A stretch of DNA of 64,000 bases. Origin: Halanaerobium hydrogeniformans. GTDB lineage: Bacteria; Bacillota; Halanaerobiia; Halanaerobiales; Halanaerobiaceae. The notes under the pieces are model-generated. The model was not told the origin of the DNA. It did no database searches and worked only from the letters and a program-made list of their open reading frames with translations. The stretch is taken from positions 1,550,001 through 1,614,000 of the forward strand of contig NC_014654.1 in NCBI RefSeq assembly GCF_000166415.1, given 5' to 3'. Positions 54,239-62,143 of the stretch are shown here, piece after piece; the stretch's first letter is position 1, and every line of letters begins with the position of its first letter. A program made the translations under genes and the position numbers.

Positions 54239-55292
54239 CAGCCATCACCTCACTTATCCCAAGCCCAATTGCAACTGCAAAGTCATCTTTTATTTCATCA
54301 TCGATTGGATAAGCAATATTTTTAAAAGTATCAATTCTATAAATGTCTCTTCCCAATTCTTTTTCCATAAATTCTTTTAAGCCTTTTAATCTAGAACCTC
54401 CACCAGTTATAAATATTTTATCAATATCTTCTTTTCGCTTTTTAATGGAAAAATAGTTAAAAGACCTGGTAATTTCACCTGTTAAAGTTCCGGCTAGAGT
54501 CTTTAATCTATCATCTGAACCTAAAGCAGCATCTAACTGCATACTATCAATTGGATCAGAATTAGATTCTATTTTAAGTCCTTCTTTTATTTTTTTCTCC
54601 TCAGCTTCATCATACTCTAAATCTTCAACATCCATAATAGTTTTTGTAAAATGATTACCACCTGTATCTATAGTTCTTGATAAGATAATATTATTTTTAT
54701 TAGCTACAGTAACCTGAGAAGCAGAATAACCAATATCAATTATTGCTATATTGCCTTTTAGCTCTTCCTGATAATCAAGTAAAGATATCAATGCCATTGG
54801 TATAACATTAATTACTTCAACCTTAAGATTATTTCTTTCAAAAGGCGACTTATAATTATCAACTATATTTTTTTTAACAGCAGATATTAAATAGTTTACT
54901 GTATTTTCATCTTCATCTACTTTAATGTAATCTAAAGCAGCATTCTCAACCGGATAGGGTATCTGTTCATCTGCTTCCCATTTAAGAGATTCTTTAATCT
55001 CTTTTTTATCCATCTTAGGCATCTCTATATTTCTCACTAAAAGTTCATTACTCGGCACTGCAGTGATAACATAATCTGGCTTTTTTTTCATAATTGCCAG
55101 AAGACTTTTTATTTCTGCCGCTATTAAAGATTCATCCTTAATAATCCCATCTACAATAGTTTCTTTAGGGATCTTTTGTAAAGCTGTATCTAAAATCTTA
55201 AAATTATCGCCTCCTGTTTTTTTTATTTGTGCTATTTTAATAGAATAGCTGCCAATATCAACACAAGTAAAGATGTTACTTTTAAAGAACAT
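54228..55292 (-). CDS. pilM: Actin-like pilus assembly ATPase PilM
   Basis: Cytoplasmic FtsA/actin-fold protein of the alignment complex. The 354 residues start MFFKSNIFTCVDIGSYSIKIAQI, with phosphate-1 loop DIGSYSIK, phosphate-2 IIDIGYSASQVTVA and the adenosine motif FITGGGSRLKGLKEFM. The typical AVPSNELLVRNIEMPKMDKKE block is present. The start is ATG 55292, behind AGAGGTGG; the longer frame to 55310 includes this site. Unlike the divergent homologue at 29153-29896, nucleotide-binding motifs are intact. Confidence 0.92.
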   Translation of the reverse strand: MFFKSNIFTCVDIGSYSIKIAQIKKTGGDNFKILDTALQKIPKETIVDGIIKDESLIAAEIKSLLAIMKKKPDYVITAVPSNELLVRNIEMPKMDKKEIKESLKWEADEQIPYPVENAALDYIKVDEDENTVNYLISAVKKNIVDNYKSPFERNNLKVEVINVIPMALISLLDYQEELKGNIAIIDIGYSASQVTVANKNNIILSRTIDTGGNHFTKTIMDVEDLEYDEAEEKKIKEGLKIESNSDPIDSMQLDAALGSDDRLKTLAGTLTGEITRSFNYFSIKKRKEDIDKIFITGGGSRLKGLKEFMEKELGRDIYRIDTFKNIAYPIDDEIKDDFAVAIGLGISEVMADES

Positions 55293-55316
55293 CAGACCAC
55301 CTCTTCCCATATCAAA

Positions 55317-56447
55317 TTATTTTTCTTTCCAACTGATAATATTAGAAATTCCTACTAAATTCTCTATATTATTCATATCATCTGTAAACATTAAATTCCA
55401 ACTTTCAAAAACTTCTATAAAACCTGGATCGTAAATAATGTTTTCTTGGAATTGTCCTCCTGCAGCTGAGTTTATCAATTTCAAATCTCCTCCAGAAATA
55501 ATAGCTCCTGTAAGGCCAAACATATTTCCAATATCCGTATTTTGAGAAGAATAAATAAGGCCTTTCATTTGAATTTTATTATCACCATCCATGGTAATTG
55601 CTTCTTCATCATCACTTAAAACAATTATAATAAAATAGTTGTCTACACCATCGGGTTCATTTTGATTGATATCTATATTAGTACCAAGATTCAATTTTCC
55701 ATCTACAACTAAAACACCACTGCCATTTATTTCTTTGTTAGATTTGATATTAAGATCACCATGAACATAGGTGAATTCTTCAGCAAAATCACCTGGTAAA
55801 TCTTCATATTCATAAGAAGCTGGAGTTTCCTTAGAACCTAAAACAGTATCAGCTAAACTTTCTAAATAATCAGCATCAAATGTAGGTATATCTTCTTTGT
55901 TGATATCCTCAATTTCTATATCATTACCTTCAGAATCTTTTATACTTCCATCATAATCAGCTGCCTGAACTCCACCAACATCTGGATCGTCGCTATCAAC
56001 TAGAATATGATTATTTTTAGTTTCTAATAATCCACCAGAAGTAATAACATTGTCTAGAATTGAATTATGCTTAAAATTTAACAGATAGATACTTTCAATT
56101 TCTCTGTCAATATTATTGCTTTTACCTACAGAATTTAAAGTTAATCTATTTCCATTCAATTCCCAATCAATAGAAGACACTTCTGCTCCATTTAGTTCTA
56201 TTTTTGAATTAAAATCTATATTTTCAGGAAAGCTTTCTCCTTCCTCTATACTTAATGAAATTGTTTCATAACCATAAGCAATACCAGCTTCAGCTGCATA
56301 AAAAGCCCTGTTAGAATCTCTATTATTTCTGTAAAATGATAAATCTGTACCAATGATATTTGTCATTGTAAATACTAATATGATTAGTACTGCAATTATG
56401 ATAATCCCCAACACCAAAACATACCCATCTTCATTGTTAAATTTCAT
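55317..56447 (-). CDS. PilX/GspK-like minor pilin with repetitive beta domain (copy 2)
   Basis: A 376-residue prepilin-like protein. The leader NNEDG is followed by YVLVLGIIIIAVLIILVFTM with no Glu5, then NRDSNRAFYAAEAGIAYGYE, the PilX/GspK helix. The long C-terminal part carries polymer-like beta segments (HGDLNIKSNKEINGSGVLVV, IIVLSDDEEAITMDGDNKIQ, LTGAIISGGDLKL) resembling bactofilin or beta-solenoid surfaces. It shares the GSGVLVVDGKLNL...FIIIVL and FIEVFE pattern with the protein at 57473-58882, so the two are paralogues. It probably caps the pilus tip with its I and J partners. Confidence 0.78.
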   Translation of the reverse strand: MKFNNEDGYVLVLGIIIIAVLIILVFTMTNIIGTDLSFYRNNRDSNRAFYAAEAGIAYGYETISLSIEEGESFPENIDFNSKIELNGAEVSSIDWELNGNRLTLNSVGKSNNIDREIESIYLLNFKHNSILDNVITSGGLLETKNNHILVDSDDPDVGGVQAADYDGSIKDSEGNDIEIEDINKEDIPTFDADYLESLADTVLGSKETPASYEYEDLPGDFAEEFTYVHGDLNIKSNKEINGSGVLVVDGKLNLGTNIDINQNEPDGVDNYFIIIVLSDDEEAITMDGDNKIQMKGLIYSSQNTDIGNMFGLTGAIISGGDLKLINSAAGGQFQENIIYDPGFIEVFESWNLMFTDDMNNIENLVGISNIISWKEK

Positions 56448-56476
56448 GGTTATTCATCCTCTCTTTAATAAAAGCA

Positions 56477-56962
56477 TTAATTCTGAACGCGGGGATAAAA
56501 AATATTATTAAACTGATAAGAAACTCTATTTTCATCAATAGTAATTTCTGCATAAAATTCTATTACATTTAGTGATGAATTAGCATTGAAGCTTATATTT
56601 TCAAACTTGCAATCACATATTTGCCTTGCATTACCATCTATACTTATATATAAATTATTATTATCCAAATAAAATCTAATATCATTAGCTGGATCAGATA
56701 CAGTTGAAAATTCCAGCACATTACCATCATTAATAATCATGGAATTGAAATCCGATGGAACATCCGCTATTCTAATATATCTTGAAAGCCAACGATTAGT
56801 AAGGTCTTGAGCTCTTTGTAATTCTATTCTATTTTTATTGAATAATAATGTTCTAGTACTGTCAAAGTATGCATTGTAAAACAGGGCTGATACAATAGCA
56901 AGTAAAACAATAACTATTAATATCTCAATTAAGGTGAATCCTTTTTCATTGCTATTCCTCAT
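56477..56962 (-). CDS. PilW/GspJ-like minor pilin (copy 2)
   Basis: A 161-residue prepilin: leader MRNSNEKG, then FTLIEILIVIVLLAIVSALF with Glu5, and a beta-rich end (NVIEFYAEITIDENRVSYQF) with YPR near the C-terminus. The start is ATG 56962, six bases after the GGGTG of the upstream gene; the GTG at 56971 lies inside the upstream stop region. It forms the J position of the second I-J-K triad. Confidence 0.8.
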   Translation of the reverse strand: MRNSNEKGFTLIEILIVIVLLAIVSALFYNAYFDSTRTLLFNKNRIELQRAQDLTNRWLSRYIRIADVPSDFNSMIINDGNVLEFSTVSDPANDIRFYLDNNNLYISIDGNARQICDCKFENISFNANSSLNVIEFYAEITIDENRVSYQFNNIFYPRVQN

Positions 56963-56967
56963 TATAA

Positions 56968-57390
56968 TCACCCTATCCTAACTACAGAATCAAGCTCAAA
57001 CTCACTATCAGACCAGGTAATTTTTATCGAAACTTTACGGATATTTCCGTAATTATCTCCGTTTTTAGCAATTTCAGATATATCTATGTCGATAAAATAA
57101 TCTGCAAATAAATCATAGCCTTTAACATGATTGTAAATTACACTTGCCAATGGATCTGCTGGTACTGAATCACTCATGTCAATGGTCATTGTTTTGGTAT
57201 CAATATCACCATGTTTTAAGATTTCCATAATATCTACAGAAATATCTGCAGTTTGTGATAATGTTACTGACTGACTAACAACTCCGATACTATTTGTAAA
57301 GTAATTGAGTATAGGAAAAACAGCTACTGTCAAAATAACTAATGCTAGGACAACCTCTATAAGACTGAAACCTTCTTCATGTTTAAACAT
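56968..57390 (-). CDS. PilV/GspI-like minor pilin (copy 2)
   Basis: A 140-residue prepilin: MFKHEEG leader, FSLIEVVLALVILTVAVFPI with Glu5, then a helix (TLSQTADISVDIMEILKHGD) and a short beta domain. The small domain and position before a J-like gene mark it as the I position of the second triad. Confidence 0.8.
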   Translation of the reverse strand: MFKHEEGFSLIEVVLALVILTVAVFPILNYFTNSIGVVSQSVTLSQTADISVDIMEILKHGDIDTKTMTIDMSDSVPADPLASVIYNHVKGYDLFADYFIDIDISEIAKNGDNYGNIRKVSIKITWSDSEFELDSVVRIG

Positions 57391-57472
57391 TTATATCAGC
57401 CTTCTTTCTGATTATGAAAATCATTTGAATCAATTTATTCATCTACTTGTATAACTATAAATATTATTTTAA

Positions 57473-58882
57473 TTAATCTTCCTGCCACTTAACAATTTCT
57501 ATTGAGGTGCTGCTGCTACCACTACTCCCAGAATTGTTACTTCCTAATTGAGGGATGCCATATCCTATATCCTCAAATATTTCAACAAATTTATCATTGT
57601 GAGTTAAATTCAAACCCTGGTTCCTAGAGTCATTTATTGTAATTCCTTCTTCTGCCATAAAACTACCATTTACCTCGAATTTGCCAGGATTCCCCTGACC
57701 TTGAGAACTACCACCTGGAGTATTATCTATATTTATTTTTCCACTGGCATACATAAAAACATTACCTTCAATATGCATACTAGTTGAAATATCACCATCA
57801 ACTAATATAATTAAAAAATCTTCATCATTATCTTTATTAGCTTTAATATTATTTTTTATATCTAAGTCACCGTTTACAACGATTATACCTGAGCCATCTT
57901 TATTAAAATTATTATATTCTTTATTTCCTTCTAACTCAATAACACTTCCATCATAATCAGGATTATTTTCATTGCCTAAGTAAACATTACCATCATTTTC
58001 GAAATATTCACTGAAATCCGGAATAATCTTTCCGAATGAATCAACTTCATTTTCAAGACTTTTTGGTTCAATAAAACTCTGATTTGCATCAATTGAGAAT
58101 GTATGAACTCCTCCAGTTATAAAATCGGAGTCACTCATTTCAAATGTTCCAATTTCATTTGCGTATATATTATTAATTTTTCCTCCAGAAACAGCAAATT
58201 TCTGGCCATGGTGTTTACTAATTTGATCTGCATAAATGTTACCGTTCATTTCCATTCCAGAATTTTCAAAAACACCTATTTCATTTGCATATATATCACC
58301 GAGAAGCTCACCCTTTGCAAACGAAAACTTATCGTCTACTCCTAATTGAGATGCATATATATCACCAGTAATTTTAGTTTCATCATCACCAGACCAATCA
58401 GATAGGTCTATATTTAAATCCCCTTCAGTTGTTAAAGCATTATTGAACATTCCGGCTCCCATTTCTGAATTAATATTAATAGTAGTATAAATTATTTTTG
58501 TAACATCAGAACCAGAACTTCCAATAGATTTAAAATCATATTCATCGTCTCCCGACCCTTCTTTAACCCTCAATTCAAAAGATTCAAAATCATTAAAACT
58601 ATCATTTTTATAATCTTTTATATAATCTTCATCATCTGTGTCATTACTATTATCACTTATATAATTATCAATATTTTCTCTATCTATAAGAAGAACATTT
58701 ATTCCCTGCTCTATACCTGCTTCAGCTGCATAATATGCTTTAATATCATTTTCATGTCTTTTTGTAAAGGAAATATTACTATTAATACTGCCAACTAAAG
58801 CTGTTACTAAAACAGTTAAAACTAATATGATTATAATTGATAAAACTAAGACTGCCCCATCTTCACTTTTAATTTTTAACAT
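57473..58882 (-). CDS. PilX/GspK-like minor pilin with IYANEIG repeats (copy 1)
   Basis: A 469-residue prepilin-like protein. The leader KSEDG precedes AVLVLSIIIILVLTVLVTAL, lacking Glu5, then DIKAYYAAEAGIEQG. The middle contains four repeats spaced 19-23 residues: DIYASQLG (174-181), DIYANEIG (196-203), NIYADQIS (215-222) and NIYANEIG (238-245). They suggest a beta-solenoid. The C-terminal part matches the paralogue at 55317-56447 (GSGIIVVNGDLDI, FLIILVDGDIS, FVEIFEDIG) and ends in a Gly/Ser/Asn-rich stretch. The start is ATG 58882 behind GAGGTG. It is probably a tip-located adhesin-like subunit. Confidence 0.78.
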   Translation of the reverse strand: MLKIKSEDGAVLVLSIIIILVLTVLVTALVGSINSNISFTKRHENDIKAYYAAEAGIEQGINVLLIDRENIDNYISDNSNDTDDEDYIKDYKNDSFNDFESFELRVKEGSGDDEYDFKSIGSSGSDVTKIIYTTININSEMGAGMFNNALTTEGDLNIDLSDWSGDDETKITGDIYASQLGVDDKFSFAKGELLGDIYANEIGVFENSGMEMNGNIYADQISKHHGQKFAVSGGKINNIYANEIGTFEMSDSDFITGGVHTFSIDANQSFIEPKSLENEVDSFGKIIPDFSEYFENDGNVYLGNENNPDYDGSVIELEGNKEYNNFNKDGSGIIVVNGDLDIKNNIKANKDNDEDFLIILVDGDISTSMHIEGNVFMYASGKINIDNTPGGSSQGQGNPGKFEVNGSFMAEEGITINDSRNQGLNLTHNDKFVEIFEDIGYGIPQLGSNNSGSSGSSSTSIEIVKWQED

Positions 58883-58930
58883 CACCAACACCTCTTTAAT
58901 ATCTTTATACGTCTTTATTCAACAAATAGA

Positions 58931-59014
58931 TCACTTATTTTGATAAGGTGCGTTACCACTGTTACCAGGTGCATCATTATCACTTTGCCCATTATTATCA
59001 TTTTCGTCAGTATT
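58931..59014 (-). other. In-frame coding-like tail after the stop of the J-like pilin gene
   Basis: Directly after the TAA at 59017-59015 the same frame continues for 27 sense codons to a TGA at 58933-58931. It encodes the acidic low-complexity peptide NTDENDNNGQSDNDAPGNSG plus NAPYQNK. The composition fits surface-protein tails elsewhere in this operon, so the TAA looks like a recent nonsense change or a read-through site. Confidence 0.55.
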
Positions 59015-59524
59015 TTAATTTCCAGTATCTTCTAGAGACCTGCGAGGAAATATTTTATTTGATATTTCAAATTCTTTATTTTCGTTTTCTAAAACTATTG
59101 TATATCTAACTAAAGCAGTAGCACTGTCAATGCTAAAAGTTACATTTTTGATATTTTCCTCAGCTAAATATCTAGTCCCACCATTGTTTTCTATTGCTAA
59201 ACTATTATTATTATTGTCATGATAATATTTATATTTATTGCCATCATACTCTATAATTAATCTTTGAAATTTTTCTGGATTACTGCTACCTGTAATTTTG
59301 CCTTCTAATTCAATTTGATTTATATCCCTTGCTCTAATTTTGCTGTCTAAATTAGCAGTAATAACCGAAACAAGCTGAGATAACTCAACATTTCTCTGGT
59401 TAATATTAAAAAATCTAAAACCAGCTAAATTAATGTTAAATAAAACTCCTAAGATCAAAGTAATTATTGTAATAGAAATTATTACTTCTAATAAAGTAAA
59501 TCCATCATCCTTTTTTATATCCAT
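59015..59524 (-). CDS. PilW/GspJ-like minor pilin (copy 1), possibly shortened by a nonsense codon
   Basis: A 169-residue prepilin: leader MDIKKDDG, then FTLLEVIISITIITLILGVL with Glu5, and the J-type helix NVELSQLVSVITANLDSKIR followed by a beta domain ending SNKIFPRRSLEDTGN. The start is ATG 59524 behind GAGGTGATTAAA. The J fold appears complete at the FPR segment, as in copy 2 (YPRVQN). The reading frame continues past the stop with an acidic Asn/Gly-rich tail, so loss of the tail should not destroy the pilin domain. Confidence 0.8.
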   Translation of the reverse strand: MDIKKDDGFTLLEVIISITIITLILGVLFNINLAGFRFFNINQRNVELSQLVSVITANLDSKIRARDINQIELEGKITGSSNPEKFQRLIIEYDGNKYKYYHDNNNNSLAIENNGGTRYLAEENIKNVTFSIDSATALVRYTIVLENENKEFEISNKIFPRRSLEDTGN

Positions 59525-59525
59525 T

Positions 59526-59957
59526 TTAATCACCTCGAGAAGAAACATAGCTAATCAACTCTATATTTTTATCTATAGAGTTTTCAGTCCAATCACTAGT
59601 AACAGTTAATTTATAAAGAGAATCTTTTTCTTTCTCTACTAAAATGTTAACCTTATACTCAGGAAAACCATCATTTGAGTTAATACTTTTTTCGTCATAA
59701 AAATATTTATAATTATCATCAAAATAATTCTCGTTATTTATTTCATTATTAATTCCACTAAAACCACCTGCTTTTATACCTTCCATTTCTTGCTGTGCTA
59801 ACATTAAAGCTTTTTCTCTAACATCTACACTTTTAATGACACGAGCACTATTGGCAAAAAAACCAAAAAATGTTACACCAACAATACCAACTACAGCTAT
59901 AGCAAGAATTATTTCTAAAAGTGTAAAACCCTTATCTTCTAATTTAAATTTGTCCAT
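59526..59957 (-). CDS. PilV/GspI-like minor pilin (copy 1)
   Basis: A 143-residue prepilin: leader MDKFKLEDKG, FTLLEIILAIAVVGIVGVTF with Glu5, then a helix ending LMLAQQEMEGIKAGGFSGI, characteristic of PilV/GspI. The gene opens the first I-J-K triad, and a candidate promoter lies 65-93 bases upstream. Confidence 0.82.
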   Translation of the reverse strand: MDKFKLEDKGFTLLEIILAIAVVGIVGVTFFGFFANSARVIKSVDVREKALMLAQQEMEGIKAGGFSGINNEINNENYFDDNYKYFYDEKSINSNDGFPEYKVNILVEKEKDSLYKLTVTSDWTENSIDKNIELISYVSSRGD

Positions 59958-60021
59958 AAAACCTCCTTTAATCCTAAGTTAATATATACATCTATTTTAA
60001 AAATTCTCTTTTTAAAGAACC

Positions 60022-60050
60022 ATTATATTTTATTAAATTGCAATTGATAA
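60022..60050 (-). promoter_or_regulatory. Candidate promoter of the minor-pilin/pilMNOPQ genes
   Basis: TTATCA (60050-60045), 17-base spacer, TATAAT (60027-60022), in the 149-base gap after pilD. Confidence 0.55.
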
Positions 60051-60106
60051 TAGAATAAGATTTTTATTATAATTGTCATAGACTCATAAAATCTCCTCCT
60101 AAATTT

Positions 60107-60859
60107 CTACAAGAAAATTGCAAAATACAAATCAATCAACTGCTCACCAAAAAATATCATAATAACAGCACCAAGACAGATAAACGGTCCGAACGGAATT
60201 CTATCTTTACGATCTATAACACCTAAACCCATTAAGCTAAGTCCAATAACTGAACCAACTAAAGATCCTATAAAAATACTCATCAAACTATATTTATATC
60301 CTAAAAAAGCACCTAACATTGCAACAAGTTTAACATCGCCCATACCCATTCCACCTTTAAAAATTAAAGCAACCGCTAAAAGAATTAAAGCTGGAATAAC
60401 TATGCCTAAAAGAGAATCAAAAATACTAAGATAATCAAATATAATTGCAGAAATAAAGCCGATTAAAATACCGGAATAAGTTATAACATTAGGTATAATC
60501 ATATATTTATAATCTATCACAGAAATAACTATCAAAGCTGATAATAATAAAAGCATTAAAAAGAATTCTGCAGTTAAACCAAAGTTAAGATATGCAGCTA
60601 AAAAGAAAATACCTGTTAATAACTCTACAAATGGATACTGCCAGGATATACTGGCTCCACAATATCTACATTTTGCTCCTGTAATCAAAAAACTTAATAC
60701 TGGAATAAGATCAATAACTTTTAAACGAGTATTACAATGAGGACAGTGAGATGGTGGTTTAATTATTGATTTTTCTTCTGGCAGTCTATAAATTACCACA
60801 TTTAAAAAACTACCCACTATTAAACCTAAAATAAAGAAATATATTGCTAAAAACATCAT
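60107..60859 (-). CDS. pilD: Prepilin leader peptidase/N-methyltransferase PilD
   Basis: Membrane aspartic peptidase (family A24) that cleaves after the Gly of class III leaders and methylates the new N-terminus. The 250 residues include FILGLIVGSFLNVVIYRLPEE, the zinc-binding cysteines CPHCNTRL and CRYCGASIS, and the catalytic Asp pair in VIDYKYMIIPN and GGMGMGDVKLVAML. About seven to eight transmembrane helices follow. It is the only such peptidase in the window, so it should process the prepilins of both clusters. Its start overlaps the upstream pilin stop (ATGA). Confidence 0.95.
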   Translation of the reverse strand: MMFLAIYFFILGLIVGSFLNVVIYRLPEEKSIIKPPSHCPHCNTRLKVIDLIPVLSFLITGAKCRYCGASISWQYPFVELLTGIFFLAAYLNFGLTAEFFLMLLLLSALIVISVIDYKYMIIPNVITYSGILIGFISAIIFDYLSIFDSLLGIVIPALILLAVALIFKGGMGMGDVKLVAMLGAFLGYKYSLMSIFIGSLVGSVIGLSLMGLGVIDRKDRIPFGPFICLGAVIMIFFGEQLIDLYFAIFL

Positions 60860-61266
60860 TCAGAAGTCTCCTCACCAAAACCAGTATTACTGAGCAAATA
60901 TGTTTTTCCAGTTGAATCACTTGTCAATTTTATTTCATAACTATCTGAACCATTTACTGAATAGTCAAATGCACTTATATTGTAATCTGCCTGGGAATTC
61001 AATTCTAATATATCAAGAGCATCATCAAGATTATCCCAGTTATTATTTATATCAGTTTGAGCTGGATAACTCTCATTATTCTGATAATATACTTCCATAG
61101 CAGTCCTTATAGAGCCAGCTATAACAGAAATATTAGTATCTTTTGCCTGATCTGACATCCCACTAATTCTGGGAATAGCAATAGAAGCTAAAATACCAAG
61201 AACAGCTATCACTATAAGCAGTTCAATTAAGGTAAACCCATCAGAATTATTTTTGAAGATATTCAT
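60856..61266 (-). CDS. Type IV pilin/GspG-like prepilin
   Basis: A 136-residue prepilin: leader MNIFKNNSDG, then FTLIELLIVIAVLGILASIA and IPRISGMSDQAKDTN, Glu5 present. The helix IRTAMEVYYQNNESYPAQTD and acidic small beta domain match GspG-type pilins. It resembles the pilin at 61451 but lies after a terminator, so it is probably expressed less and serves as a minor pilin. It overlaps pilD by four bases. Confidence 0.85.
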   Translation of the reverse strand: MNIFKNNSDGFTLIELLIVIAVLGILASIAIPRISGMSDQAKDTNISVIAGSIRTAMEVYYQNNESYPAQTDINNNWDNLDDALDILELNSQADYNISAFDYSVNGSDSYEIKLTSDSTGKTYLLSNTGFGEETSE

Positions 61267-61294
61267 TATTTCTCCTTCCCATAAAACAAATAAA

Positions 61295-61374
61295 AAAGAA
61301 AAAGGCGATAAGTAATTTAATTAATGAATATCTAATTAAAATTCCTATCCATAAAGCCTTGACTTACCGCCTTT
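61295..61374 (-). terminator. Terminator between major pilin and downstream pilin genes
   Basis: On the minus strand AAAGGCGGTAAGT pairs with ACTTATCGCCTTT (one G-U) across a 48-base loop, followed by TTTTCTTTTTT. It probably ends most transcripts of the 61451 pilin while allowing some read-through. Confidence 0.7.
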
Positions 61375-61450
61375 AAATAAACTAAATAAAACTAAATTAA
61401 ATTGATCACTTTAAATATAATAAAAAATCCTATCTCACTATCTTTTTTAT

Positions 61451-61852
61451 TTATGGTGTTGAAGTATCACTAAATCCTTTTTCACTATCTAAAGTTACTA
61501 CTGTCCTTCCAGAATTTGTTGTCATAGATAAACTATAAGTGTCATCAGTATTATCAGGGGTATTATAATCTACATCATCATTTAAATCTACACCCTCTAG
61601 ACTAACAAATTCACCTATATCATCTTCAAGATCACTAGGAAGGTTTCCGTCTTGTGCATAAAATAACTCTACACCTGTTTGAATATTTCTTAAATTAGAT
61701 TGAGTTGATGCAATTTGGGCTTCTTCATTTACCCCTGTTAGTCTTGGTATAGCTATAGCAGCTAAAATACCTAAAACAGCGATAACAACTAACAATTCAA
61801 TTAAAGTAAATCCTCTTTCTCCACCGGATAAAATTTTTCTAATTTTCATCAT
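61451..61852 (-). CDS. pilA: Probable major type IV pilin
   Basis: A 133-residue prepilin: leader MMKIRKILSGGERG, then FTLIELLVVIAVLGILAAIA and IPRLTGVNEEAQIAS with Glu5. The helix LRNIQTGVELFYAQDGNLPS and an acidic beta domain (DLNDDVDYNTPDNTDDTYSL) follow. The start is ATG 61852 (or 61849), eight bases after AAGGAG; the GTG at 61861 overlaps this site. Its own promoter, own terminator and position after pilC support major-pilin status. No cysteine pair is present. Confidence 0.85.
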   Translation of the reverse strand: MMKIRKILSGGERGFTLIELLVVIAVLGILAAIAIPRLTGVNEEAQIASTQSNLRNIQTGVELFYAQDGNLPSDLEDDIGEFVSLEGVDLNDDVDYNTPDNTDDTYSLSMTTNSGRTVVTLDSEKGFSDTSTP

Positions 61853-61879
61853 TATACTCACTCCTTATTTTTTTAGAAA

Positions 61880-61908
61880 ATATTATAATAAAATATATAT
61901 CACGCCAA
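61880..61908 (-). promoter_or_regulatory. Candidate promoter of the major pilin
   Basis: TTGGCG (61908-61903) with TAATAT (61885-61880) at 17 bases, or TATAAT (61887-61882) at 15. No sigma-54 -24/-12 pattern is present. Confidence 0.5.
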
Positions 61909-62007
61909 CACTATACTCTCGATTATTAAGTTTAAGTTCACCCCTTTCTTAAAATAATTAATAATCTCTTTATAGACTTTAACATTAAAAGCTTTTACTT
62001 GATTAAC

Positions 62008-62086
62008 TAGAAAAGAAATATGATATTAGCTGTCATTGGATGATATTTCCATGATTAGCTACTGTTTAACAAATATTTCTTTTCTA
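62008..62086. repeat. 14-base perfect inverted repeat between pilC and pilA
   Basis: TAGAAAAGAAATAT (62008-62021) and its complement (62073-62086) flank 51 bases that contain ATTAGCT twice. It lies upstream of the pilA promoter, in a 291-base gap with no ORF. It may be a regulator site or a small element. Confidence 0.6.
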
Positions 62087-62143
62087 ATAACTTTATTATA
62101 CACCTTTTTTTAAAAAAAGCAATAGTATTTAGACTACAATTGT

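Noticed and set aside
61862-62143. Sigma-54 promoter for the pilin, as in many type IV pilus systems
   Set aside because: The GG near 61908 is not followed by GC at the required spacing; a sigma-A-type match fits better.
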